Shown piece after piece: positions 22,315 through 31,900 of a stretch of DNA of 64,000 nucleotides. Numbering within the stretch: the stretch's first letter is position 1; every line of letters begins with the position of its first letter. The stretch covers positions 496,001 through 560,000 of the forward strand of contig NZ_CP117460.1 of NCBI RefSeq assembly GCF_030687145.1. Direction: 5' to 3'. The notes under the pieces are model-generated. The model searched no databases and was not told the origin of the DNA. It was given only the letters and a program-made list of their open reading frames with translations. Source of the stretch: Pseudomonas sp. FP1742. GTDB taxonomy: Bacteria > Pseudomonadota > Gammaproteobacteria > Pseudomonadales > Pseudomonadaceae. The position numbers and the translations under genes were made by a program.

Positions 22315-23940
22315 TTACAGGCTGAATCGCCCAACCATGTTGTTCAGGTCCAGCGCCAGGCGCGACAGTTCGTTGCTGGCCGCACTCGTCTGGTTGGCAC
22401 CGGTGGCCGATTGCACCGACAGGTCGCGAATGTTCACCAGATTGCGGTCCACTTCACGGGCCACTTGCGCCTGCTCTTCGGCCGCGCTGGCGATCACCAG
22501 GTTGCGCTCGTTGATTTCGACGATGGCGCTGTTGATGGTATCCAGCGACAGGCCGGCACCACGGGCGATGTTCAAGGTCGATTCGGCACGCTCGGTGCTG
22601 TTGCGCATCGAATCCACGGCGTGTTCGGTACCGCTCTGGATGCTGCCGATCATGCGTTCGATTTCGCTGGTCGACTGCTGGGTGCGATGGGCCAGGGCCC
22701 GCACTTCGTCGGCAACCACCGCAAAACCACGGCCGGCTTCACCGGCACGGGCCGCTTCGATGGCAGCGTTCAACGCCAACAGGTTGGTCTGGTCGGCCAG
22801 GCCGCGAATCACGTCCAGCACTTTGCCGATGTCTCGCGACTCGTTGGCCAGATCGCCGATCAGAGTGGCGGTGCTCTGTACGTCAGCGCTCATGCGCTCG
22901 ATGGCACTGACGGTTTCCTGCACCAGGTCACGACCGTCGCCCGCCGAAGTGGTGGCGTTTTTCGAGGCTTCAGAGGTGCTCACGGCATTACGCGCGACTT
23001 CTTCCACGGCGCTGGTCATTTCGTTGACGGCGGTGGCGGCCTGTTCGATTTCGTTGTTCTGCTGGGTCAGGCCACGGGCGCTTTCGTCGGTGACACTGTT
23101 GAGCTCTTCCGCGGCGGACGCCAGTTGCGTGGCCGAACCGGAAATCCGTTGCAGGGTGTCGCGCAGTTTTTCCTGCATCTTCGCCATGGCGGCCAGCAGA
23201 CGACCGGCTTCGTCTGCACCGTCGACCGTGATCGGGCGCGTCAGGTTGCCTTCGGCGATTTCTTCGGCGGCGCTCAGGGCGTTGGCGATCGGCTTGGTGA
23301 TGCTGTTGGTCAGCAGCCAGGCGAACAGCAGGGTCAGGCCGGTGGCGATCACCAGCAGGGTCACCACCAGGTTAAAGGCCGAGGAGTACTGGTCGGCGGC
23401 TTGCTGGTTGGTGTCGACAGTCTGCTGGGTGTTGATCTCCAGCAAGCGGTTGAGCACGGTGTTGATGGCTTCAGAGTTGTTCAGCAAATCGGTGTTGAGC
23501 AGCGTGCGCAGTTCGTCGACCTGATTGTTGCGCGACAGGCTCTTCATCCGGTCTTCGATCTGGCGGTACTGACCCAGCAGTTGCACATACTGATCATAGG
23601 CTGCACGTTCCTGCGGGCTGGCGATCAACTTTTCGTAGCTCGCCTGCGCCGCTCGAATCTGCTGGTTACGGGTTTCCAGCAGCTCGATGGTTTTTTGCTG
23701 GACGTCCGGCTCACGATTCACCAACAAGCGATAAGACAGCACACGCAGGCGCAGGGTCAGCTGAGTGAATTCGTCGAGGCTTTTGATGCTCGGTACGCTG
23801 TTCGAGGTGATCTCCTCGGCGGCGCCGCGAATCTTGCTCATCTGGTTCAGGGCGAACACACCCAGGATCAGCATCATGGCGCCAATCAAGGTGAAACCGA
23901 GGAACGCCCGCGGGGCGATATTCATATTTCGTAGGGACAT
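22315..23940 (-). CDS. Methyl-accepting chemotaxis protein with four-helix-bundle sensor
   Basis: A 541-residue chemoreceptor. A membrane helix near residues 12-32 is followed by an all-helical periplasmic domain (about 33-190, Gln- and Asn-rich, 4HB_MCP type). A second membrane helix, a HAMP domain ([23 protein letters not shown]) and the signalling hairpin with the tip sequence [25 protein letters not shown] (split here only for reference) follow. The ATG at 23940 is chosen because a membrane helix follows shortly; 35 upstream in-frame codons are polar and not MCP-like. No CheR pentapeptide is visible at the C-terminus. The ligand is unknown. Confidence 0.92.
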   Translation of the reverse strand: MSLRNMNIAPRAFLGFTLIGAMMLILGVFALNQMSKIRGAAEEITSNSVPSIKSLDEFTQLTLRLRVLSYRLLVNREPDVQQKTIELLETRNQQIRAAQASYEKLIASPQERAAYDQYVQLLGQYRQIEDRMKSLSRNNQVDELRTLLNTDLLNNSEAINTVLNRLLEINTQQTVDTNQQAADQYSSAFNLVVTLLVIATGLTLLFAWLLTNSITKPIANALSAAEEIAEGNLTRPITVDGADEAGRLLAAMAKMQEKLRDTLQRISGSATQLASAAEELNSVTDESARGLTQQNNEIEQAATAVNEMTSAVEEVARNAVSTSEASKNATTSAGDGRDLVQETVSAIERMSADVQSTATLIGDLANESRDIGKVLDVIRGLADQTNLLALNAAIEAARAGEAGRGFAVVADEVRALAHRTQQSTSEIERMIGSIQSGTEHAVDSMRNSTERAESTLNIARGAGLSLDTINSAIVEINERNLVIASAAEEQAQVAREVDRNLVNIRDLSVQSATGANQTSAASNELSRLALDLNNMVGRFSL

Positions 23941-24214
23941 GGTGTTCACCGAAAAAAGCGCATCCGTGCGAGGCTGAGACTGTTGTATGGATGACTTATC
24001 GGTCATACGACTAAAGTCTTGAGGCGCTGCGCGTATTTGTCGCATAAGGGCCGCGGCGACGAAGTGCAGGAACCAGATCCGCCAATCACAGTCTTTAAAA
24101 CTCGCGAGGAAGGTTGCCCGCCAGGAAAATCAAGGCCTTGCGCCTGCATAACCCTGGCATCCACGGTGACTTTTCTTTATCGTACGCGCCCTTTGAAAAT
24201 GCCCGGAAATCAAA

Positions 24215-24445
24215 ATGTTGGAAGCATCCCTAAGCCAATTGGAACAACTGGTCAGCGACCTGGTGCAACAGAACCAGACCCTGCTTGGCACCAACCAATC
24301 CCTGAGCGCGGAACTGGCCCAGGTCAAGGATGAAAACGAAAGCCTGCAACTGAGCCTGATGGAACAGGAAGAGAAACAAGGCGCCACCGCCGCACGCATC
24401 CAGGCCTTGGTTGAGCGCGTCAGCGCCGGCCCTGTCAGCGCATGA
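24215..24445 (+). CDS. Small coiled-coil protein (TIGR02449/ZapB-like)
   Basis: A 76-residue protein that is almost entirely heptad-repeat coiled coil (LSQLEQLVSDLVQQNQTLL, then LSAELAQVKDENESL). It is similar in size and composition to the small coiled-coil proteins that accompany zapA in pseudomonads. It overlaps the zapA-like start by 4 nt (ATGA 24442-24445), so the two are translated together. It may act with the ZapA-like protein at the division ring or on another filament; direct function is unknown. Confidence 0.8.
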   Translation: MLEASLSQLEQLVSDLVQQNQTLLGTNQSLSAELAQVKDENESLQLSLMEQEEKQGATAARIQALVERVSAGPVSA

Positions 24446-24744
24446 GTTACGGCGCCGCAGGGGTAAAAGTCGTCTCGATTCTGGGGGAGGACTATTCGAT
24501 CAAGGCGCCGGCCGGGGAAGAGCAGACCCTGCTGGACGCCGCATTAATGTTGAAGGCCGCTCTGGCCGAGACCAAAAAGAAATACCCGACGCTGATCGGT
24601 GACCGCTTGCTGGTACTGGCGGCGATGAATCTGTGCTCGCAGCAGATCGAAATGCAAAAGCGTCACCAGCAGGAACTCGACCGTTACCAAGAGCAAGTCA
24701 GCGCCACGGTTGAAGTGATCGCCAAGACGATCAACCAGGCCTGA
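24442..24744 (+). CDS. zapA: ZapA-like cell division protein (probable paralogue)
   Basis: A 100-residue ZapA-family protein. The N-terminal globular part (VKVVSILGEDYSIKAPAGEE) is followed by LIGDRLLVLAAMNLCSQQ, matching the family's Arg-x-x-VLAALN block, and a long C-terminal helix. ZapA bundles FtsZ filaments. The usual Pseudomonas neighbours of the main zapA (ssrS encoding 6S RNA, a 5-formyl-THF cyclo-ligase, pepP, ubiH) are absent here, and the next gene starts within 100 bp. This suggests a second, divergent zapA paralogue. Start at 24442 by overlap with the coiled-coil gene. Confidence 0.8.
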   Translation: MSYGAAGVKVVSILGEDYSIKAPAGEEQTLLDAALMLKAALAETKKKYPTLIGDRLLVLAAMNLCSQQIEMQKRHQQELDRYQEQVSATVEVIAKTINQA

Positions 24745-24784
24745 GGGGCTTTGCGCACAACCAAAGAATAAATTGTCGATTTAG

Positions 24785-24794
24785 TTGTATACAA
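24785..24794. promoter_or_regulatory. GntR-type operator candidate upstream of chemoreceptor
   Basis: TTGTATACAA is a perfect 10-bp palindrome matching the general consensus of FCD-type GntR regulators (TNGTNTACNA). It is centred about 55 bp upstream of the chemoreceptor ATG at 24845, just after the zapA-like stop. No gntR gene is nearby in the window. Confidence 0.5.
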
Positions 24795-24844
24795 TCGGCA
24801 TGGCTGTTGCAGTGTTTCAGCCCTTTATTCTTTGGGGGTGCTCC

Positions 24845-26782
24845 ATGCAGTTCTGGCGACGCAGTATTCAATGGCAGTTGATCTTGAGCATGGGCACCGC
24901 CCTGCTGGTCAGTATTCTGATCGTGGTTGGCATTTATACCCTCGTGGTCAACCGCCTCGCCCAGCGCTATCTGGTCGAGCAGGCGTTGCCGTCGAGCATC
25001 CAAGCGATGCGCAACGACATCGAGCGCATCCTCGTCCAACCCCTCACCGCCGCCAAGGACATTGCCAGTAACAGCATGGTGCGTGACTGGCTGGCAGGGG
25101 GCGAAAACCCAGCCCAGACCGCGGCTTTCGTCAGTTACCTGGAAGGCATCCGCGCCGAGCACAAAGCCTTTACCGCGCTGATTATCGGCGCCGCTTCAAA
25201 CCATTACTTCACCGAAAAAGGCCTGGATCGCACACTCAGCCGCTCCAATCCCAGCGACGCCTGGTTCTATTCGTTCCTCGACAGCAATCAGCCGCGCACC
25301 CTCAATATCGACAATGACACCGCCACTGGCGAGTTGGCGCTGTTCATCGACCTCAAGGTCGAACAGGCCGGCAAAGTCGTGGGCGTGGCCGGGCTGGGCC
25401 TGAGCATGAAAGAGCTGTCGGAGCTGATCCACAACTTCAACTTCGGTGAGCGCGGCAAGGTCTATCTCGTGCGCTCCGACGGTTTGATCCAGGTTCATCC
25501 CGAGGCGCAGTTCAGCGGCAAACGTACGCTGGTCGAACAGATCGGCGCTTCGGCGGCGCAAGCGGTGATGACCTCCACCGCGTCTGGCAGCAGCAGTTTT
25601 GCCCGCGATGGCGAAGAGTTTCTGGCCTTGAGCCTGCCGCTGCGTGAGCTGGGCTGGACCCTGGTGGCCGAAGTGCCGCAGTCGCAGATCTACGCCGAAG
25701 CTCGCCGGGCGATGTGGATGAGCGGCGGCATTGGTCTGGCGGTGGCGTTGGTGTGCCTGTTGCTGGTGGTGTTGCTGGCCCGTGGATTGGTGCGACCGAT
25801 TCGTCAGGTAACAGCGGCGTTGGTTGCCATCGGTAGCGGTGGTGGAGATTTGACCCACAGGTTAGATTCCAGCCGCGCCGATGAGCTGGGAGACCTGGCT
25901 CGTGGCTTCAATCGGTTCCTGGAAAGTCAGCGCGAGATGATCGGCGAAGTGCTGGCCACCAGTGAGCGTTTGCGCACGGCGGTCGGCCAGGTGGCGCGGG
26001 TGGTGGACAACACCGCCGGGCGTTCCGGGCGTCAGCAGGAAATGACCGACATGGTCGCCACCGCCGTTCATGAGATGGGGCTGACCGTGCAGGAAATCGC
26101 CCAGAACGCCGGCCACGCGGCGGTCGCTTCGCAAACCGCGCGGGATGAAGCGCTGCAGGCGCGGGAAGTGGTGGGTGGATCGATCCGGCACATCGAAAGC
26201 ATGTCCGACGAGATCGGCATCGCCGCCAGGGCGGTGGGCGAATTGGCCCAGCAGGTGGCGTCCATCGATCAGGTGCTGGCGGTGATTCGCGGGATTTCCG
26301 AGCAAACCAATTTGCTGGCGCTCAACGCCGCCATTGAAGCGGCGCGGGCCGGGGACATGGGGCGCGGGTTTGCGGTGGTGGCCGATGAAGTGCGGACCCT
26401 GGCGCGGAGGACTCAGTCGTCCACCGACGAAATTCAGCAGATGATCGGCAGCCTCAAGCAGGGCGCGGAGCATGCGGTGTCTTCCATGCACGCCGGGCAA
26501 GCGGCGACCGGCACGGGGGTGGAGTCGAGCCAGCGCACCGGGGCATCGTTGACAGCGATTACCGGGCAGGTCGAGCACATCAGCGACATGAACCATCAGG
26601 TGGCGACGGCGACGGAAGAGCAGTCGGCGGTGACCGAGGAGATCAACCGCAACGTTCAGGGGATTTCCGACCTGGCGCGGGCGACGGCGGGGGAGGTCAG
26701 GGCTTGCCGTGAAGACTGTCAGACGTTGCAGCGTCTGGCCGATGATCTGGCGCGGCAGATGGGTGGGTTTCGGTTGAGCTGA
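24845..26782 (+). CDS. Methyl-accepting chemotaxis protein with dCache sensor
   Basis: A 645-residue chemoreceptor. A membrane helix (about 12-34) is followed by a dCache-type periplasmic domain to about residue 290 (including [21 protein letters not shown]). A second membrane helix (about 295-318), HAMP, and the signalling domain with [20 protein letters not shown] follow. The ATG at 24845 follows a GGGGGTG ribosome-binding site; an upstream in-frame ATG has none. The W...D region is typical of ligand-binding dCache modules for small molecules such as amino acids or purines, but the ligand cannot be assigned. A GntR-type palindrome lies in its promoter. Confidence 0.92.
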   Translation: MQFWRRSIQWQLILSMGTALLVSILIVVGIYTLVVNRLAQRYLVEQALPSSIQAMRNDIERILVQPLTAAKDIASNSMVRDWLAGGENPAQTAAFVSYLEGIRAEHKAFTALIIGAASNHYFTEKGLDRTLSRSNPSDAWFYSFLDSNQPRTLNIDNDTATGELALFIDLKVEQAGKVVGVAGLGLSMKELSELIHNFNFGERGKVYLVRSDGLIQVHPEAQFSGKRTLVEQIGASAAQAVMTSTASGSSSFARDGEEFLALSLPLRELGWTLVAEVPQSQIYAEARRAMWMSGGIGLAVALVCLLLVVLLARGLVRPIRQVTAALVAIGSGGGDLTHRLDSSRADELGDLARGFNRFLESQREMIGEVLATSERLRTAVGQVARVVDNTAGRSGRQQEMTDMVATAVHEMGLTVQEIAQNAGHAAVASQTARDEALQAREVVGGSIRHIESMSDEIGIAARAVGELAQQVASIDQVLAVIRGISEQTNLLALNAAIEAARAGDMGRGFAVVADEVRTLARRTQSSTDEIQQMIGSLKQGAEHAVSSMHAGQAATGTGVESSQRTGASLTAITGQVEHISDMNHQVATATEEQSAVTEEINRNVQGISDLARATAGEVRACREDCQTLQRLADDLARQMGGFRLS

Positions 26783-26807
26783 TCCAAGTGCTGCCTGAAC
26801 TGACGCC

Positions 26808-26900
26808 TTCGCGAGCAAGCCCGCTCCCACACTGATTCTGCGGCGAACACATCATTTGTGAACGCCTACGATCGAGTGTGGGAGCGGGCTTGCTCGCGAA
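26808..26900. repeat. REP doublet (outward arrangement)
   Basis: TTCGCGAGCAAGCCCGCTCC (from 26808) and its inverted copy ending at 26900 flank a spacer of about 45 nt. It lies between the convergent chemoreceptor and acyl-CoA dehydrogenase genes and partly fills the role of a transcription boundary. Confidence 0.85.
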
Positions 26901-26925
26901 TTTCAGCAGCACCACAAGGGCAGGG

Positions 26926-28728
26926 TCAGAACCACTCATCCTGCATGCCCAGGCACACATCATCCCGAGCCTCAAGAATCGCCAGTTCATGGTGGCAACC
27001 CGGCACTTCCCACGTCAGGAAATACCGCGCCGCCTGCAGCTTGCCTTTATAGAAGCTCACATCCGCCGCATTCCCCTTGGCCAACCCTTCCTCGGCGCGA
27101 ATCGCCTGTTCCAGCCAGCGCCAGCCGATCACCGTGTGACCGAACACTTTGAGGTACAGCGCCGAGTTTGCCAGGCTGCTGTTCACCTTGCCTTGAGCCA
27201 GATCGGTCAGCAGGCCGATGGTCACGGTTTGCAGGCGAGCCACCAGTTTCTCCAGTGGTTCACGCAACGCGGTCAACGATTCATGCGCTTGTGCCCGCGC
27301 GGCGGTGTCGGCGATCAGGCGGATCAATTGCTTGAGCCCCGCACCACCGTTCTGCGCCAGTTTGCGCCCCAGCAAGTCCAGCGACTGAATGCCGTGGGTG
27401 CCTTCATGGATCGGGTTCAGGCGGTTGTCGCGGTAATACTGTTCCACCGGGTATTCACGGGTGTAGCCGTGACCGCCGAGAATCTGGATCGCCAGTTCGT
27501 TGGCCTTCAGGCAAAACTCCGACGGCCAGGATTTGACGATCGGCGTCAGCAAATCCAGCAGCTCATGGGCCTGTTTGCGCTCGGCTTCGCTCTCAAGAGT
27601 CGTGGTGTCATCGAACAGCCGCGCCGCGTACAACCCCAGGTCGAACGCGCCTTCGACGTAGGCTTTCTGGGTCAGCAGCATGCGTTTGACGTCGGCGTGC
27701 TGAATGATTGCCACCGGTGCGGTGGTCGGATCCTTGCTGTCCGGCACCCGACCTTGCGGACGCTCGCGGGCGTATTCCAGGGAATACAGATACCCGGCGT
27801 AGCCCAGCATCACCGCGCCCATGCCGACACCGATCCGCGCCTCGTTCATCATCTGGAACATGTAGCTCAAGCCATGGTATGGCTTGCCCACCAGATAGCC
27901 GACACACTCACCGTTGTCGCCGAAGTTCAGCGCGGTGGAGGTGGTGCCGCGCCAGCCCATCTTGTGGAACAAACCGGCCAGCAGCACATCGTTGCGCTTG
28001 CCGAGACTGCCGTCATCGTTGACCAGGAACTTGGGCACGATAAACAGCGAGATCCCCTTCACCCCGGCCGGCGCGTCCGGCAACTTGGCCAACACCATGT
28101 GCACGATGTTTTCCGACAGCGGGTGATCGCCGCCGGAGATGAAGATCTTGTTGCCCTTGAGTCGATAGGTGCCGTCGGACGCCGGCTCGGCGCGGGTACG
28201 AATATCCGACAGTGACGAGCCGGCGTGGGGCTCGGTCAGCGCCATGGTGCCGAAGAAGCGACCGTCGATCATCGGCTGCAGAAAACGTTGCTTCTGCTCG
28301 TCGGTGCCGAAGCTTTCAATCAGGTTGGCCGCGCCCATGGTCAGGAACGGGTAGGAGGTCGACGCCGCGTTGGCCGACTGGAAATGCGCGAAGCAAGCCT
28401 GGGACAGTAGTGTAGGAAGTTGCATGCCCCCCGCGTCGAAACTGCGCGCGGCGTTGAGGAAACCGGCTTCGAGGAAGGCATCCACCGCCGGTTTCACTTC
28501 CGGAATCAGAATCGCCCGGCCGTCCTCATAGCGCGGCTCGTTCTCATCGCCCTTGCGGTTGTGCGGGGCGAAGAACTTCTCGGCGATATTGCGGGCGGTG
28601 CCGATGGCGGCATCGAAGGTCTCGCGGTTGTGCTCGGCGAAACGCTCACGCTGGGTCAGGCCCTCGGCATCGAGGACTTCATACAGCTCGAAAGCCAGAT
28701 TGCGGGAACTGAGCAACGTCTCGGACAT
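26926..28728 (-). CDS. Acyl-CoA dehydrogenase (DmdC-like, C-terminal extended)
   Basis: A 600-residue flavoprotein, longer than the 380-residue basic acyl-CoA dehydrogenases because of an added C-terminal domain. It has the FAD/substrate blocks MALTEPHAGSSLSDIRTRAE and KGNKIFISGGDHPL, and the active-region GGHGYTREYPVEQYYRD with NPIHEGTHGIQSLDLLGRKL. These match the large dehydrogenases that include 3-methylmercaptopropionyl-CoA dehydrogenase DmdC. The exact acyl-CoA is unknown. It stands alone between two REP doublets. In P. aeruginosa a homologue lies next to the rlmJ-msrA region. Confidence 0.9.
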   Translation of the reverse strand: MSETLLSSRNLAFELYEVLDAEGLTQRERFAEHNRETFDAAIGTARNIAEKFFAPHNRKGDENEPRYEDGRAILIPEVKPAVDAFLEAGFLNAARSFDAGGMQLPTLLSQACFAHFQSANAASTSYPFLTMGAANLIESFGTDEQKQRFLQPMIDGRFFGTMALTEPHAGSSLSDIRTRAEPASDGTYRLKGNKIFISGGDHPLSENIVHMVLAKLPDAPAGVKGISLFIVPKFLVNDDGSLGKRNDVLLAGLFHKMGWRGTTSTALNFGDNGECVGYLVGKPYHGLSYMFQMMNEARIGVGMGAVMLGYAGYLYSLEYARERPQGRVPDSKDPTTAPVAIIQHADVKRMLLTQKAYVEGAFDLGLYAARLFDDTTTLESEAERKQAHELLDLLTPIVKSWPSEFCLKANELAIQILGGHGYTREYPVEQYYRDNRLNPIHEGTHGIQSLDLLGRKLAQNGGAGLKQLIRLIADTAARAQAHESLTALREPLEKLVARLQTVTIGLLTDLAQGKVNSSLANSALYLKVFGHTVIGWRWLEQAIRAEEGLAKGNAADVSFYKGKLQAARYFLTWEVPGCHHELAILEARDDVCLGMQDEWF

Positions 28729-28846
28729 GGCGGCCTACCTTTATTTGGGATGGACCGAGTCTAGGTGGGGGAATAGAGGTTGAACAGGATGATTGATGAG
28801 GGTGATGGTGGAGCAGCGCGGCGGCTTAGCAGGCGATACAAGCAAC

Positions 28847-28936
28847 TGTGGGAGCGGGCTTGCTCGCGAAGAGGCCTGCACATTCAACATCTATGTTGGA
28901 TGACACACCGCTTTCGCGAGCAAGCCCGCTCCCACA
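28847..28936. repeat. REP doublet (GAGCGGGCTTGCTCGCG family)
   Basis: TGTGGGAGCGGGCTTGCTCG (from 28847) is matched by an inverted copy ending at 28936. It lies between the acyl-CoA dehydrogenase promoter and the 3' end of putA. Confidence 0.85.
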
Positions 28937-28986
28937 GGGATTGTGCAAACCAGGCACCTATTGCGGGTGCCTGGGTTTGAAGCGGT

Positions 28987-31900
28987 TTAACCGATCGTCA
29001 TCAAGCTGGCGTTACCACCCGCCGCAGCGGTGTTCACGCTCAACGCACGCTCGATCACCAAACGCTCCAGCGCAATGTTGGTTTCACCCTGGGACAACCC
29101 CTGAACCCCAACAATCGCCCCGGCACGCTTGGCCACTTGCTGGCACACCGCACGTAACTGGTCGGAATGGCCATGATGCAGAACCGCATCGAGCACCACT
29201 TCGTCCTTGGTCCAGTCGGCCACCCGTTTGATTCGCGCCTGCACTTCCTTCGGCAGACGTGCGAACAAGGCCTTGCCCGGTTCCGCGTCCGGCCACACCG
29301 CCGAGCCGCCGACGGCCAATACCGCCGCCAGTTGAGTCAGCAGATCGCCTTCGACGTCCGCCAGGCACAGTACGTGTTCGCGCGGGAGGATGGCGTAGCT
29401 GTTGCGCTCGCCGGTCGGGCCGGCCAGCACGCGGGTGATCCCGCTTTGCGATTGCGCCGCGAACTGCACGCACAGGGCGCTCAGGTCCGCGAGCTTGTTG
29501 CTGTCGGCCCAGGCTTGCAGCGCGGTCAGCGGTTTGCTCATGGCGTCACGCAGACGTACGTCCGGTGCGGCGATGGCGTCGCCGCGAGCGAAGGATTGTT
29601 CGATCGCATTGGTAGGACGTGTCGACAGCAAGCGGTACAGGTACAGCGGACCACCGGCTTTCGGACCGGTGCCCGACAGGCCTTCGCCGCCGAACGGTTG
29701 CACGCCGACCACGGCACCGACGATGTTGCGGTTGACGTAGACGTTACCGGCGTTGACGTTGTCGATCACCTTGGCGATGGTCTCGTCGATGCGCGTGTGC
29801 ACGCCGAGGGTCAGGCCGTAGCCGGATGCGTTGATCTGGCCGATCAGTTGGTCGATGTCTTTGCGCTTGTAGCGCACCACGTGCAGCACCGGGCCGAAGA
29901 TCTCCCGTTGCAGCTCGTCGAAGCTTTCCAGTTCGATCAGGGTCGGCATCACGAAGGTGCCGCGTTTGACTTCTTCGCTGTTGGCGATCGCCACTTGGTA
30001 CACGTTGCGACCTTTGTCGCGCATGGCCTGGATGTGCTTCTCGATGCCGGACTTGGCTTCGGCGTCGATCACCGGGCCAATGTCCACGGACAGACGCTCC
30101 GGGTTACCGAGACGGCATTCCGCCATGGCGCCCTTGAGCATTTCGATGACACGGTCGGCGGAATCCTCCTGCAAGCACAGCACCCGCAGTGCCGAGCAAC
30201 GTTGACCGGCGCTGTCGAAGGCCGACGACACCACGTCGATCACCACCTGTTCGGTCAGTGCCGAAGAGTCGACGATCATCGCGTTCTGGCCGCCGGTTTC
30301 GGCGATCAGCGGAATCGGACGGCCCTGGGCGTCCAGGCGACCGGCGACGTTGCGTTGCAGCAGGCGCGCGACTTCGGTGGAGCCGGTGAACATCACGCCT
30401 TTGACCCGATCGTCGCCGACCAGACGGGCACCGACGGTTTCGCCACGGCCCGGCAGCAGTTGCAGCACGCCCTCCGGAATTCCGGCTTCGAGCAGCAGGC
30501 GCACGGCTTGAGCCGCCACCAGCGGGGTTTGTTCCGCAGGTTTGGCCAGTACCGGGTTGCCGGCGGCCAAGGCCGCAGCGACCTGACCACTGAAGATTGC
30601 CAGCGGGAAGTTCCACGGGCTGATGCACACCACCGGGCCCAATGGGCGGTGGGCGTCGTTGGTGAAGTCGTTGCGGGCCTGCACTGCGTAATAACGCAGG
30701 AAGTCCACGGCTTCACGCACTTCGGCGATGGCGTTGGCGAAGGTCTTGCCGGCTTCGCGCGCCAGCAGGCCCATCAACGGCTGGATCTCGCCTTCCATCA
30801 AATCGGCGGCACGTTCCAGAATCGCCGCGCGTTCGGCCGGCGGCGTGGCTTGCCAGATCGGCGCGGCATTCAGTGCGCACTGGATCGCGTTGTCGACGTC
30901 TTCGACGGTGGCTTCCTGCACATGGCCGACCACGTCGCGCAGATCCGACGGGTTCAGCACCGGCGCAGGGGTTTCGCTGCTGGAGGCGCAACCGAGCATC
31001 GGCGCGGCTTTCCAGTTGTTATGAGCGGTGGCCAGCAGCGCGCAGGACAGCGAAGCCAGACGATGTTCGTTGGCCATGTCGATGCCGCTGGAGTTGGCGC
31101 GCTCGGCACCATAAAGATCACGCGGTAGCGGGATACGCGGGTGCGGCAGGCCGAAACCGCCTTCCAGCGTGGCCATCTGCTCGATGCTGGCCACTGGATC
31201 GGCCACCAGCTCCTGAATCGAAATCGACTGGTCTGCGATACGGTTGACGAACGAAGTATTCGCGCCGTTTTCCAGCAGGCGACGCACCAGGTACGCCAGC
31301 AGTGTTTCGTGGGTGCCGACCGGTGCGTACACGCGGCACGGACGGTTCAGCTTGCCTTCGGACACTTTACCCACAACCTGTTCGTACAGCGGTTCGCCCA
31401 TGCCGTGCAGGCACTGGAACTCGTACTGACCGGGGTAATAGTTCTGGCCAGCGATGTGGTAAATGGCCGACAGCGTGTGGGCGTTGTGGGTGGCGAACTG
31501 CGGGTAGATGGCTTCCGGCACCGACAGCAGTTTGCGGGCACACGCGATGTAGGACACGTCGGTGTACACCTTGCGGGTGTACACCGGATAGCCTTCCAGG
31601 CCTTCGACCTGGGCGCGCTTGATCTCGCTGTCCCAGTACGCGCCTTTCACCAGACGGATCATCAGGCGATGACGACTGCGGCGTGCCAGGTCGATCACGT
31701 AGTCGATCACATAAGGGCAACGCTTCTGATAAGCCTGGATCACGAAACCGATACCGTTCCAGCCGGTCAGCTGTGGCTCGAAGCACAGGCGCTCCAGCAG
31801 ATCCAGCGACAGCTCGAGGCGGTCGGCTTCTTCGGCGTCGATGTTCAGGCCGATGTCGTATTGCTTGGCCAGCAGGGTCAGCGACAGCAGGCGCGGGTAC

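Noticed and set aside
24745..24844. Possible 6S RNA gene (ssrS) after zapA
   Set aside because: Only 100 bp are available and no long bulged hairpin is seen; a GntR-type palindrome and the chemoreceptor leader fill the gap.
24845..26782. Assignment of the dCache receptor as a purine sensor (McpH-like)
   Set aside because: The fold and the GntR-type site are suggestive, but ligand residues could not be aligned by eye, so the ligand is left open.
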